A program made the position numbers and the translations under genes. 64,000 bases of DNA from Ruminiclostridium josui JCM 17888 (GTDB lineage: Bacteria > Bacillota > Clostridia > Acetivibrionales > DSM-1351): contig NZ_JAGE01000001.1 in the NCBI RefSeq assembly GCF_000526495.1, positions 3,406,001 through 3,470,000 on the forward strand, in the 5' to 3' direction. The notes beneath the pieces are model-generated. The model saw only the letters and a program-made list of their open reading frames with translations, did no database searches and was not told the origin of the DNA. Positions within the stretch are counted from its first letter, which is position 1, and each line of letters opens with the position of its first letter. Below are positions 8,852 through 18,420 of the stretch, one piece after another.

Positions 8852-10240
8852 ATGGCGGATTTTAGTTTAAAGGAACTGGAATACTGGAATGAGCGCATAG
8901 AAGAAATAGCGGTGGAAAGTGGCCTTAACTTCTATAATCAGGAATTTGAAATAATAAACTATGAAGATATGATAGGCTATGAATCATATGTAGGAATGCC
9001 ATCCCACTATCCCCATTGGAGTTACGGAAAATCCTATGAGAGGATTAAAACCCTACATAAATATAATCTTACAGGACTTCCGTATGAAATGGTTATTAAC
9101 TCAAACCCGTGTATAGCCTACCTAATGAAAGATAATTCACTTCTTGTTCAAATACTTACAATAGCCCATGTATATGCACATAATGATTTTTTCAAAAATA
9201 ACAGACTTTTCAAAAAAGGAACCAAGGCTGAGTATGCAGTAGAGACCTTTAAAAACCATGCTAACCGGATACGTGATTATATATCGGATCCAAGCATCGG
9301 CTATACAAAAGTTGAAAAAATACTTAATGCAGCACATGCTGTAAAACTGCAAACGGAAAGGATAATTGACTTTTGCAATAATAAAAAGAAAAAAGAGGAA
9401 TCAAAATCCGCATTAGCAGAACATAAATCTGATTTTCCCAACCTTGATAGGTACTCCGAAAATAAAAGGCAGGATGACTCTGAAGCTAGCAATCAAGAAA
9501 TAAAGATACCGGAGGAGCCTCAGGAGGATATACTGAAATTTATTACAGAATATGGTCGTTTGCTGGACTGGGAAAAAGATATACTTTCTATTGTAAGAGA
9601 AGAAGCCCGATACTTTATCCCACAGATTGAGACAAAAATTATGAATGAGGGTTGGGCAAGTTTTTGGCACTATACTATATTAAGCAAACTTGAACTTCCT
9701 CAGAGTCTTCATTTCGAATTCTTAAGAAAACATAATGAGGTAGTCAGACCTTTAAAATCAAGTATAAATCCGTATTTTATAGGCTTTAAAATCATTGAAA
9801 ACCTGTATAATACTCAGGGTAAAGATAAGATATTTGAGGTAAGGGAAAATGAGAGAGATCAATCTTTTATAAGAAGATACCTTACACAGGAATTGTGTGA
9901 TGAAATGAATCTTTTTGAATATATAACCACAGGAAACGATTATATGATTTCTGAGGTTTCAGATGAAGAGGGCTGGAAAAAGGTACGGGATACTTTATGT
10001 AATACAGTAGGGGTAGGGAGTATTCCAGTAATAAAAGTCACTGAATGGAGCCCAAAGGAGAACACGCTATTCCTTGAACACGAGTTTGATGGTCGGGAAC
10101 TGGAATTGAGCTACGCTTATGAGACCCTTAAACATCTTGTGGATTTATGGAAGGGTAAAGTCGTATTGAGCACACATTTGGAAGAAAAGAAGAAAAATAT
10201 AGCATGTGATGAAATGAAAAGAATATCCCTATATACTTGA
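8852..10240 (+). CDS. spoVR: SpoVR family protein
   Basis: A 462-residue soluble protein of the SpoVR/YcgB family. Recognisable features are the HYPHWSYGK stretch near residue 50 and the MNEGWASFWHY motif near 265. SpoVR is needed for spore cortex formation in B. subtilis. The molecular activity is unknown. A lysine/glutamate-rich linker (about 175-225) separates the N- and C-terminal halves. A GGAGG precedes the ATG, 34 bases after yhbH, completing the prkA-yhbH-spoVR operon. Confidence 0.92.
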   Translation: MADFSLKELEYWNERIEEIAVESGLNFYNQEFEIINYEDMIGYESYVGMPSHYPHWSYGKSYERIKTLHKYNLTGLPYEMVINSNPCIAYLMKDNSLLVQILTIAHVYAHNDFFKNNRLFKKGTKAEYAVETFKNHANRIRDYISDPSIGYTKVEKILNAAHAVKLQTERIIDFCNNKKKKEESKSALAEHKSDFPNLDRYSENKRQDDSEASNQEIKIPEEPQEDILKFITEYGRLLDWEKDILSIVREEARYFIPQIETKIMNEGWASFWHYTILSKLELPQSLHFEFLRKHNEVVRPLKSSINPYFIGFKIIENLYNTQGKDKIFEVRENERDQSFIRRYLTQELCDEMNLFEYITTGNDYMISEVSDEEGWKKVRDTLCNTVGVGSIPVIKVTEWSPKENTLFLEHEFDGRELELSYAYETLKHLVDLWKGKVVLSTHLEEKKKNIACDEMKRISLYT

Positions 10241-10266
10241 TATATAAACATATTTAAAAAAAATTG

Positions 10267-10293
10267 TTAGCACTCTTACTTGTTGAGTGCTAA
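10267..10293. promoter_or_regulatory. CIRCE element (HrcA operator)
   Basis: TTAGCACTC (10267-10275), a 9-base spacer, and GAGTGCTAA (10285-10293) form a perfect match to the CIRCE inverted repeat bound by the heat-shock repressor HrcA. It lies 7 bases upstream of the -35 box of the htpG promoter. Confidence 0.97.
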
Positions 10294-10300
10294 AAAATAC

Positions 10301-10329
10301 TTGAAACTTTATACTATTCGAGTTATATT
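10301..10329 (+). promoter_or_regulatory. Sigma-A promoter of htpG
   Basis: TTGAAA (10301-10306), a 17-base spacer and TATATT (10324-10329), placed 37 bases before the htpG start. Confidence 0.8.
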
Positions 10330-10365
10330 ATTAATAGTGTAAAAAAATGAAGTGGAGGTAATATA

Positions 10366-12258
10366 ATGAAACACGAAAGCGGAAATATTTCAATAAATAC
10401 AGAAAACATATTCCCTATAATTAAAAAGTGGTTATACTCTGAAAAGGACATATTTATAAGGGAACTTGTGTCAAATGCAAGCGATGCCATTAGCAAAATG
10501 AAAAAACTTGATGCAATGGGAGAAGCAGAACTACCAGAAGATAATAAATTTGAAATAAAGGTCATTGTCAATAAAAATGATAAGACCATAAAAGTAATAG
10601 ACAACGGATTGGGAATGACTGCGGAAGAGGTAAAAAAATATATAAATCAGATTGCTTTTTCAGGAGCAGTCGATTTTCTTGAAAAATATAAGGACAAGTC
10701 AGACGACGGTCAAATTATAGGTCACTTCGGTCTGGGATTTTATTCGGCATTTATGGTATCACAGCGTGTCCAGATTGATACACTTTCATATCAGAAAGAT
10801 GCTGCTGCTGTAAGGTGGGTAAGTGACGGAGGAACAGAATTTGAAATGTCAGACTCCGATAGAAATGAGAGAGGAACAACAATAACCTTGTATCTGGCTG
10901 ATGACAGTTTGGAGTTTGCAGATGAATACACAATGAGAAAAACTCTTGAAAAGTATTTTGCATTTCTGCCTTACGAATTATATCTTGAAGATGCAGCAAA
11001 AGCAGAAGAGAAGAAAGAGGAAACTAAAGAAGCTGATGACAAGGCAGAGGCAGAACCTAAAAAGCCGGAGCCTTTAAATGATACAAAGCCTCTTTGGCTT
11101 AAAAATCCAAGGGACTGTACAGACGAAGAATATAAACAGTTCTACACAAAAGTGTTCCATGATTTTAATGAACCACTTTTCTGGATACATTTAAATATGG
11201 ATTATCCATTTAACTTGAAAGGAATACTTTATTTCCCTAAGTTAAAACACGAATTTGAGACAATGGAGGGGCAGATAAAGCTTTACTACAATCAGGTATT
11301 TGTGGCTGACAATATAAAGGAAGTAATTCCTGAATTCCTGCTGTTGCTAAAGGGTGTACTGGATTGTCCTGATTTGCCGTTGAATGTTTCAAGAAGCTTC
11401 TTACAAAACGATGGTTATGTAAATAAGATTTCCACACATATAACAAAGAAGGTTGCAGACAAGCTTACATCGTTATTTGAGAATGAACGTGAAAACTATA
11501 ACAAATACTGGGATGACATAAATCCATTCGTTAAATACGGCTGTATACGTGAAGAAAAATTCTATGATAGAGTTAAGGATATACTTATTTTCAAATCAAC
11601 AAAGGGAGGATATACTACCCTTAAGGAATATCTTGAAAACAACAAGGACAATCACGAAAACAAAGTATTTTACGTTTCTGATGAAAATCAGCAGGCACAG
11701 TATATCAAGCTATTTAATGAAAACGGAATGGAAGCGGTAATACTTACAAACATGATTGACAACCACTTTATGTCTCTGCTTGAGAGTAAAGTTACGGGAC
11801 TGCAGTTTAACAGAATTGATGCTGATATTTCTTCAAGCATGAAGCAGGAAAACACAGGTATTCCTGAAGATGATGTTAAATATTTGGAGAATTTATTCAA
11901 GGAAACAGTAAATGATGAAAAACTTAAAATACAGGTTGAATCCTTGAAAAATGAAACTATACCGGCTGTAGTACTGTTGTCGGAGCAATCCAGAAGAATG
12001 CAGGAAATGAGCAAAATGTTCGGTGGAATGGATATGGGTCATATGTTCCCAAAAGAACAGACTCTTGTACTGAACTCTTCAAACAAACTAGTAAAGGCAT
12101 TGATTGACTTAAAGGAAAAGGATGAAAGAAAAGAAGATGTGAAGCTGGTAAGCGAACATATATATGATTTGGCCATGATGAGTCATCAGACTTTGGAGCC
12201 GGATGCTATGGCCAAATTTATACAAAGAAGTAATGAAATATTGATGAAAGTTCTTTAA
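10366..12258 (+). CDS. htpG: Molecular chaperone HtpG (Hsp90)
   Basis: A 630-residue cytosolic Hsp90. The N-terminal GHKL ATPase shows ELVSNASDAI near residue 34, DNGLGMT near 79 and a glycine-rich lid GHFGLGFYS near 118. A charged linker rich in Glu/Lys/Asp lies at about 210-238, followed by the middle and dimerisation domains. The length is normal. GTGGAGGT is the ribosome site. A perfect CIRCE lies just upstream of its promoter, so HrcA should repress it until heat or unfolding stress; in B. subtilis htpG is not an HrcA target. The gene is monocistronic, ending in a shared terminator. Confidence 0.97.
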   Translation: MKHESGNISINTENIFPIIKKWLYSEKDIFIRELVSNASDAISKMKKLDAMGEAELPEDNKFEIKVIVNKNDKTIKVIDNGLGMTAEEVKKYINQIAFSGAVDFLEKYKDKSDDGQIIGHFGLGFYSAFMVSQRVQIDTLSYQKDAAAVRWVSDGGTEFEMSDSDRNERGTTITLYLADDSLEFADEYTMRKTLEKYFAFLPYELYLEDAAKAEEKKEETKEADDKAEAEPKKPEPLNDTKPLWLKNPRDCTDEEYKQFYTKVFHDFNEPLFWIHLNMDYPFNLKGILYFPKLKHEFETMEGQIKLYYNQVFVADNIKEVIPEFLLLLKGVLDCPDLPLNVSRSFLQNDGYVNKISTHITKKVADKLTSLFENERENYNKYWDDINPFVKYGCIREEKFYDRVKDILIFKSTKGGYTTLKEYLENNKDNHENKVFYVSDENQQAQYIKLFNENGMEAVILTNMIDNHFMSLLESKVTGLQFNRIDADISSSMKQENTGIPEDDVKYLENLFKETVNDEKLKIQVESLKNETIPAVVLLSEQSRRMQEMSKMFGGMDMGHMFPKEQTLVLNSSNKLVKALIDLKEKDERKEDVKLVSEHIYDLAMMSHQTLEPDAMAKFIQRSNEILMKVL

Positions 12259-12274
12259 TCAAAAAATACTTAAC

Positions 12275-12315
12275 AAAAACCCCGAATGGCGATTAAATGC
12301 CATCCGGGGTTTTTA
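12275..12315. terminator. Bidirectional terminator between htpG and the acyl-CoA ligase
   Basis: AAAAACCCCGAATGGC pairs with GCCATCCGGGGTTTTT with one mismatch and an 8-base loop. A and T tracts flank both sides, so it ends both convergent genes. Confidence 0.9.
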
Positions 12316-12324
12316 GTATAACTT

Positions 12325-13986
12325 TTATTTATTATCTTTATCAGTCTGTCTTATTTCAACACGTCTGATTTTTCCGCTTATAGTTTTTGGAAGCTCATCT
12401 ACAAACTCAATGATTCTCGGGTATTTATAAGGTGCTGTAACCCTCTTTACATGGTCCTGTAGTTCCTTTACCAGTTCGTCACTTGGAGTATAGTTCTTAG
12501 CTAATATGACGGTAGCTTTTACAATCTGACCTCTGATAGGATCTGGAACAGCAGTTATAGCACATTCCAGAACTGCTGGATGCTCAAGTAAAGCACTTTC
12601 CACTTCGAAAGGCCCGATTCTGTAACCTGAGCTCTTAATTACATCATCAGCTCTGCCTACAAACCAGAAATAACCGTCTTCATCACGCCAAGCCACATCA
12701 CCTGTATAATAAACACCATCATGCCATACTTTATTAGTAAGAGCTTCATCTCTATAGTAACCGCCGAACATACCGGCAGGTTTCTTTCTGGTAGTTCTAA
12801 CAACAATCTGGCCTTCTTCACCATCCTGACATGGATTTCCGTTGTCATCAAGAAGATCTATATCATATCCAGGAGATGGCTTACCCATTGACCCAGGCTT
12901 TGGCTCCATCCATGGGAAAGTACCTACTGTGACAGTTAACTCTGTTTGGCCGAAGGCTTCCATTAACTTTATGCCAGTAGCCTTGTAAAATTGACTGTAT
13001 ACCTCTGGATTGAGAGGTTCTCCTGCAACAGTACAATACTTCAGACTGCTTAAATCATACTTTGAAAGATCTTCCTTGATGAAAAATCTGTAAATTGTAG
13101 GAGGAGCACAAAAAGAAGTAACACGGTGCTTTGAAATAACCTCAAGAAGTTCCTTTGGAACAAATTTATCAAAGTCATATACAAATACAGCACACCCTGA
13201 AAGCCATTGACCATAAATTTTCCCCCATACAGCTTTAGCCCAGCCTGTATCAGCAACTGTCAGGTGAAGACCGTCTTCAGAAACATTCTGCCAGTATTTA
13301 GCAGTAAGGATATGTCCCAAAGGATATTCATAATCGTGCTGAACCATCTTTGGCATACCTGTAGTACCAGATGTAAAGTACAACAATGATATGTCGCTAT
13401 TGTGGGAACCAAAATCTCCCTGAGGCCTTTGGAATTCACTGGAAGCATTTTCAACACCGGATGAGAAATCCAGCCAGCCATCCTTGCTGCCGTTAATCAA
13501 TGCCTTATATTTTACTGTTGGTGTTTTACTTTCGGAATCTTCTATATGTTTTATGACTTCGGGCTCATTAACACAAACAATCATTTTTATGTCTGCTGCA
13601 TTAGCCCTATAGACTATATCTTTTGAAGTAAGAAGATGAGTTGCCGGAATTGTAATGGCACCCAGTTTATGTAAAGCTAAAATACAGAACCAGAACTCGT
13701 ATCGCCTTTTTAATATGAGCATTACTGGGTCGCCTCTTTTAATACCCAATGACTTAAAAAAGTTGGCTGTCTTATCGCTATACTCTTTTAACTGACCGAA
13801 TGTGAATGTCGCTTCTGCTCCAGATTTATCACACCATACAATTGCTACCTTATCCGGTGTTGTTTTTGCATATTCATCAACAACGTCATAGGCAAAATTA
13901 AAGTTCTCAGGTACATTTATTTTAAAGTTCTCGTAAAAATCCTCATAAGATGTAAAGTCTACCCGAGATAAGTATTTTTCCAACAT
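12325..13986 (-). CDS. AMP-forming acyl-CoA synthetase
   Basis: A 553-residue member of the ANL adenylating family that activates a carboxylic acid as acyl-AMP and then forms the CoA thioester. The P-loop-like motif [11 protein letters not shown] lies near residues 202-212, EAFGQTE near 340, [10 protein letters not shown] near 430, and the catalytic lysine in TISGKIRR near 540. It resembles the medium-chain/benzoate ligase subgroup; the acid cannot be named from sequence. It starts 19 bases after the XRE/cupin gene on the same strand, so the regulator most likely senses a ligand connected with the ligase. Confidence 0.87.
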   Translation of the reverse strand: MLEKYLSRVDFTSYEDFYENFKINVPENFNFAYDVVDEYAKTTPDKVAIVWCDKSGAEATFTFGQLKEYSDKTANFFKSLGIKRGDPVMLILKRRYEFWFCILALHKLGAITIPATHLLTSKDIVYRANAADIKMIVCVNEPEVIKHIEDSESKTPTVKYKALINGSKDGWLDFSSGVENASSEFQRPQGDFGSHNSDISLLYFTSGTTGMPKMVQHDYEYPLGHILTAKYWQNVSEDGLHLTVADTGWAKAVWGKIYGQWLSGCAVFVYDFDKFVPKELLEVISKHRVTSFCAPPTIYRFFIKEDLSKYDLSSLKYCTVAGEPLNPEVYSQFYKATGIKLMEAFGQTELTVTVGTFPWMEPKPGSMGKPSPGYDIDLLDDNGNPCQDGEEGQIVVRTTRKKPAGMFGGYYRDEALTNKVWHDGVYYTGDVAWRDEDGYFWFVGRADDVIKSSGYRIGPFEVESALLEHPAVLECAITAVPDPIRGQIVKATVILAKNYTPSDELVKELQDHVKRVTAPYKYPRIIEFVDELPKTISGKIRRVEIRQTDKDNK

Positions 13987-14005
13987 TACTTATTCCCCCT
14001 GATAC

Positions 14006-14560
14006 CTAAAAAATAATTGCCAAAAATCTGGCTTTCTTACCATTCATTGCTTTCATTCCGTGACTTGCAGAAGAATCAAAGTAAACGGAGTCACCTTCAT
14101 TCATAATAAGTTCATGACCGTTAATAATTATTTTAAGAGTTCCTTCAATAATATAGTTGAATTCCTGTCCTTTATGTGAATTAAAGTGTACAGGTGAATC
14201 GGCAGCTTCTGGCTCTACTGTTACAATAAAAGGCTCAGCCTTTTTCCCAACAAAATTGTAAGCAAGACTGTGATATTTATAATGTTCACGTCTTTCAACA
14301 TTTACACCTTTTCCATCTCTGACAAGCTGATAAGTGTGGAGTTTTGGAGCATCTCCCGTAATTATTGCTGAAAGTTCAACATTAAATTTATTTGCTATTT
14401 GATAAAGAAAGCTTACGGGAATATCAGTTTCACCGCTTTCGTATGACCTATATGCTTCTTCTGAAATATTAAGCTCTGCTGCAAGTGCTTCAACACTAAT
14501 TTCAGATATTTCTCTTAACTCTTTTATTCGTGAAGCAATTAATCTGATTTGCTCAGACAT
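14006..14560 (-). CDS. XRE-family transcriptional regulator with C-terminal cupin domain
   Basis: A 184-residue regulator. An HTH_3 DNA-binding domain covers about residues 8-62 (IKELREISEISVEALAAEL), and a small cupin barrel covers about 105-180, with HFNSHKGQEFNYIIEGTL and GDSVYFDSSASH carrying the metal-type histidines and glutamate. Cupins of this kind bind small ligands. GGAAGGTGAT precedes the ATG. It is the first gene of a two-gene operon with the acyl-CoA synthetase, which suggests local control of acid activation. The effector is unknown. Confidence 0.87.
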   Translation of the reverse strand: MSEQIRLIASRIKELREISEISVEALAAELNISEEAYRSYESGETDIPVSFLYQIANKFNVELSAIITGDAPKLHTYQLVRDGKGVNVERREHYKYHSLAYNFVGKKAEPFIVTVEPEAADSPVHFNSHKGQEFNYIIEGTLKIIINGHELIMNEGDSVYFDSSASHGMKAMNGKKARFLAIIF

Positions 14561-14906
14561 ATAATCACCTTCCTATGTTTTATGTAGTTAAATAAATAGT
14601 CTTACAACAAAATAATATCATAAAAACAGTGAATAATTGTAAAAAAGCTGAAGATATATATGTACTAAATTTAATACAGCATACAGCGACTATTAAGCTA
14701 TATTAGCACATTTAACTTGGTAAATATATATCGTAAAGAACCTTTTGACTATAAATTTTTAATGTTTTCTGCTTTTTTATACAAATATCCATATATTTGA
14801 ATAGCAAAAGTATTTTTTATTATATGGAATTTATTTTAATAATATGTTACTATGAATTTGTGTTTTAATTTTACTTACTTAATTAACTTAACTGGGGGCG
14901 GAAGAC
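14561..14906. other. AT-rich divergent spacer without a recognisable gene
   Basis: These 346 bases separate the minus-strand XRE/cupin gene from the plus-strand chemoreceptor-like gene. They are very AT-rich. I see no open frame with a ribosome site, no RNA gene and no clear hairpin; both promoters presumably lie here, but no box pair is convincing. Confidence 0.5.
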
Positions 14907-16151
14907 ATGTCTATAGGCAAAAAGATATTGTGTATTGTAATCGGTTGCATAATTATTGTCGGCGGTGGGACTGCCTTATATAGTATTTACGATTTTCCTG
15001 TTTATATAATTGCGGCAATATTTTGCATATTTGCCGTTGCGGTAGGAGTATGGCTTACTTTTTCTCTTACCATACCTATTAAAGTGCTTTCACGAGTTGT
15101 TGAACGAACTGCAAATTTTGATTTATCACATGACAAGACATATAACCAGATAAAGGGCAGAAAGGACGAAATAGGATTTCTTGCAAGAAACCTTTCAACT
15201 ATGAGAGGTTCGTTGAGAGAAATCCTTGGACTTATGACTGATGCATCTGAAAAAGTTATTGAAAATTCTCAGCAAGTAGAGAGAATGACTGAAACTTTGA
15301 AAGAAAAGGCAGACGATACATTAGCAACTACAGAGCATATATCTGCGTCAATGCAGGAATCAGCAGCTACATCTCATCAGATTAATTTTAGTACGCAGGA
15401 AATAAAGAAAAATATTAATCTTATTGCTCAAAACTCAGAGGAAGGGGCACAAACAGCAAGTGAAGTCAGCATTAAGGCAAGTGAAATAAAAGAAAGTGCT
15501 GTATTATCTGCAGAGAATGCAAATAATGTATACCTTGAAGTTAAACAGCAGCTTCAGGGGGCAATTGATAAAGCTGGGGAGGTTTCTCACATTGACCAGC
15601 TAGCTCAGGCTATACTACAGATAACGGAACAGACAAATTTACTTTCGCTTAATGCGGCTATAGAAGCGGCAAGAGCTGGAGAAGCTGGAAAAGGTTTTGC
15701 TGTAGTAGCAGACGAGATAAGAAAGCTTGCAGACCAGTCTTCTAAAACTGCAGCTGATATTAAAAATATAGTAAAGACTGTAAATGAATCAGTAGGTGCG
15801 TTGACTGAAAGTGCAGGAGTGCTTTTGGAGTTTGTGGATAAGGAAGTATTGAACGATTATAAAAAGCTAATTAATACAGGTGAGCAGTACTATAACGATT
15901 CAGCACAGTTCAGCAAAATAATGAATGAATTTAATGACTCTGCAAAGGCTATGAACAATTCCATTGCCAATATTGTTACTGCTTTGGAACAGGTTACTTC
16001 CAGTGTAAATGAAAGTGCAGAGGGAGTTGAAGTTATTACAGCTAAAACAGCAGAGGTTGTTGAACACTTTGCAAATGTCAAAGTTTCCACTCAAGATAAT
16101 CTTGTTGCTTCCAAGAAGCTGAAGGATCAGGTATCAAAGTTCACACTATAA
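14907..16151 (+). CDS. Methyl-accepting chemotaxis protein lacking an extracellular sensor domain
   Basis: A 414-residue chemoreceptor-like protein. Two membrane segments (about residues 6-26 and 31-54) follow each other with only a few residues between, so there is no periplasmic ligand-binding domain. A HAMP domain spans about 55-110. The signalling tip is well conserved (about 237-282, with [16 protein letters not shown] and [13 protein letters not shown]). It would couple to CheA/CheW at the membrane. It may sense membrane state or heterodimerise with other receptors. GGGGGCGGAAG lies before the ATG; a terminator follows. No che genes lie nearby. Confidence 0.88.
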   Translation: MSIGKKILCIVIGCIIIVGGGTALYSIYDFPVYIIAAIFCIFAVAVGVWLTFSLTIPIKVLSRVVERTANFDLSHDKTYNQIKGRKDEIGFLARNLSTMRGSLREILGLMTDASEKVIENSQQVERMTETLKEKADDTLATTEHISASMQESAATSHQINFSTQEIKKNINLIAQNSEEGAQTASEVSIKASEIKESAVLSAENANNVYLEVKQQLQGAIDKAGEVSHIDQLAQAILQITEQTNLLSLNAAIEAARAGEAGKGFAVVADEIRKLADQSSKTAADIKNIVKTVNESVGALTESAGVLLEFVDKEVLNDYKKLINTGEQYYNDSAQFSKIMNEFNDSAKAMNNSIANIVTALEQVTSSVNESAEGVEVITAKTAEVVEHFANVKVSTQDNLVASKKLKDQVSKFTL

Positions 16152-16166
16152 GCTAGAATACAATTG

Positions 16167-16220
16167 AAAAGCCGCATCTGATAAAAGTTAACCATAATAA
16201 TTGTCAGAGCGGCTTTTTTT
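16167..16220 (+). terminator. Intrinsic terminator after the chemoreceptor-like gene
   Basis: AAAAGCCGCATCTGA (16167-16181) pairs with TCAGAGCGGCTTTTTTT (16204-16220), with a single bulged A and a T-tract. Confidence 0.85.
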
Positions 16221-16371
16221 GGGAAATATTTACCGGCTCAAACTACTGTAAATAGTGGTTAAAAAAATTAGCTGACTATTTTGTAAAATGATAGTATAAT
16301 ATATATAGGTTCCCAAACTTAGAATTATATATAAATACCCCTATACAATATAAATAGAAGTAGGTGCTAAT

Positions 16372-17421
16372 GTGGAAAGAGAATATGTAAAAGTAAGTAA
16401 TGAAATTTTGGATAGTATTTTGGCTGATGATGTTTATACCCGTGGAGGAAACATGATAGTTCCGGCTGATACGCTGATATCAGAGCATATTTTAAAGAAA
16501 CTAAAGGCATTTAGAGTCGAAAGAGTAACCATTTACAGATCTCATTCAATTCTTGGTAACGAATATCTTTCAGATATGAGCATTAGTGACAGCCAGAAAG
16601 AATATATTGAAGATGTTAATGCTACCAAGGCAATATTACGTAACCTGGCTATTGGTAAGGAACTGGATATTGATAACGTAAAAACCATTACAGATAATAT
16701 TTATGATAGGCTGGGAGACGTAAACTCAATAATAGAATGTATTAATTCAATTAAGGTAGCTGATCAATATACATATTCACATTCTGTAAATGTTGCATTT
16801 TATGCAATGCTATTGGGTAAGTGGATGAACCTGAACAAAATGCAAATTAAGGATCTTGCTATGGCAGGTCTCTTGCATGATATAGGTAAGTCTAAAATAT
16901 CTACTGAAATTATAAATAAAAAGGGACCCCTTAGTGAAAGCGAATTTGAGATTATAAAAAGACATCCTATTTACGGATATGATATTATTAAAAACATTCC
17001 AGAAATATCATTGGAAATAAAAAGAGCAGTTTTACTGCACCACGAAAAGGAAGATGGTACAGGGTATCCAATTGGAATTCAAGGTAATAAAAAGAACCTT
17101 TATGCGAAAATAATTACGGCTGCAGATATATTTGATGCAATAACCTCTGAAAGAGCATACAAAGAAAAGCAGACACCGTTCTCAGCATTCAAGGAAATGG
17201 AAAAAATAGGGTATGATATTGTTGACCCTATGGTAATGGGTGTAATGTTTGATAATATGCCAAGGTATTATGTTGGTTCAAAGGTAAAGCTTGACAACGG
17301 TGAGATTGGGGAAGTAGTTTACGTTCCAAGTTCTTGTGCCTATGCTCCGGTTGTAAAAATAAATGAGGATTTTGTTGACTTTGCAAAGGAAAAAGAAGCA
17401 CTTATAAGGGAATTGCTATAG
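16372..17421 (+). CDS. HD-GYP domain protein, probable cyclic-di-GMP phosphodiesterase
   Basis: A 349-residue cytoplasmic protein. The N-terminal 60 residues form a small domain common in front of HD-GYP enzymes. The HD-GYP domain (about 115-285) keeps HDIGK near residue 168 and HHEKEDGTGYP near 223, the metal and GYP motifs needed for c-di-GMP hydrolysis. A short C-terminal beta domain follows. The GTG start at 16372 has AGGTG upstream. No membrane segment or receiver domain is present, so the input signal is unclear. The stop codon directly abuts the stop codon of the convergent LysR gene. Confidence 0.88.
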   Translation: MEREYVKVSNEILDSILADDVYTRGGNMIVPADTLISEHILKKLKAFRVERVTIYRSHSILGNEYLSDMSISDSQKEYIEDVNATKAILRNLAIGKELDIDNVKTITDNIYDRLGDVNSIIECINSIKVADQYTYSHSVNVAFYAMLLGKWMNLNKMQIKDLAMAGLLHDIGKSKISTEIINKKGPLSESEFEIIKRHPIYGYDIIKNIPEISLEIKRAVLLHHEKEDGTGYPIGIQGNKKNLYAKIITAADIFDAITSERAYKEKQTPFSAFKEMEKIGYDIVDPMVMGVMFDNMPRYYVGSKVKLDNGEIGEVVYVPSSCAYAPVVKINEDFVDFAKEKEALIRELL

Positions 17422-18300
17422 TTATATCAGTTCACTTATAAAAGTTTTCACTGCTTTGGATAATACCACGTTTTTCATGGTGACAACCCCTATACTTCTT
17501 GGAGGTAGGGGTTCTTTCATTTTTATTTTGAATAGTTCCCCCGATTTAATTGCATCCAAAGCACTTTCCTTCAATACACAAGCGATTCCTGTGCCTATTT
17601 TTGCGAATTCAACCAGAAGGTCAAGACTTTCCAGTTCTATTTCGGGGGTGCAAGTAAGTCCTTGGCTTTGGAAGAAACGATCAACAGATTTTCTGGTTGA
17701 GCTATCTGACTGTAGTAATACAAGAGGATAACTGTTTAATTCTTGCAAAGATATTTCCCGCTCTTTAATTTCTTTAAACTTATCTGATGCTACAAAAATA
17801 TCTTGAACTGAAATAAAATGAGCAGCATTAAATATATCCTGATTAACTGGCAGCGTAGAAATGGCAATGTCTATTAGGCCCCCTTTTAACACATCCAATA
17901 GTTGGGGAGTAGTTCTGTTTATAACCTTAACCATAATATTTGGGTACATTTGCCCGAACTTTTTTATATATGGCATTATGAAATATTTACATATTGAATC
18001 GCTTACTCCTATTCGGATTTCGCCGGCAGTAAGGCCTTCAAATTCCTGAATCTTTTCTTCGGCAGTTTTCAAAAAATTATAAGCTTGTGAAACATAACTA
18101 AAAAGAAGTTCACCTTCATTTGTCAACTGGATATTTCTTGACTTTCTGAGGAACAAGGTTACACCAAGCTGCTTTTCAAGGCTCTTTATAGACTGACTTA
18201 CAGCAGACTGTGTTATATATAGTTTGCGTGCTGCCTCCGAAAAGCTTTTGTTTTCAGCACATTGATAAAATATTTTATACAATTCAAAATTTATATCCAT
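17422..18300 (-). CDS. LysR-family transcriptional regulator
   Basis: A 292-residue LysR-type regulator. The N-terminal winged helix-turn-helix (about residues 1-60) contains SFSEAARKLYITQSAVSQSI, and a periplasmic-binding-protein-like effector domain covers about 90-290. It is divergent from purL across a 120-base spacer, and LysR proteins often act on the divergent gene, but control of purine synthesis by a LysR protein would be unusual. The target and effector are unknown. Confidence 0.88.
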   Translation of the reverse strand: MDINFELYKIFYQCAENKSFSEAARKLYITQSAVSQSIKSLEKQLGVTLFLRKSRNIQLTNEGELLFSYVSQAYNFLKTAEEKIQEFEGLTAGEIRIGVSDSICKYFIMPYIKKFGQMYPNIMVKVINRTTPQLLDVLKGGLIDIAISTLPVNQDIFNAAHFISVQDIFVASDKFKEIKEREISLQELNSYPLVLLQSDSSTRKSVDRFFQSQGLTCTPEIELESLDLLVEFAKIGTGIACVLKESALDAIKSGELFKIKMKEPLPPRSIGVVTMKNVVLSKAVKTFISELI

Positions 18301-18335
18301 AAGTACTCCTAATATAATATATTAAATATATTAAT

Positions 18336-18364
18336 TTTACTAATATATTTTATCATACTATAAT
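18336..18364 (+). promoter_or_regulatory. Probable purL promoter
   Basis: TTTACT (18336-18341), 17 bases, TATAAT (18359-18364). It lies 57 bases before purL in the LysR-purL divergent spacer. Confidence 0.6.
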
Positions 18365-18420
18365 TATACTTAGAAAGATTATTCAAAAGAATTTATATAA
18401 ATATTTAGGAGGACTGTCAA

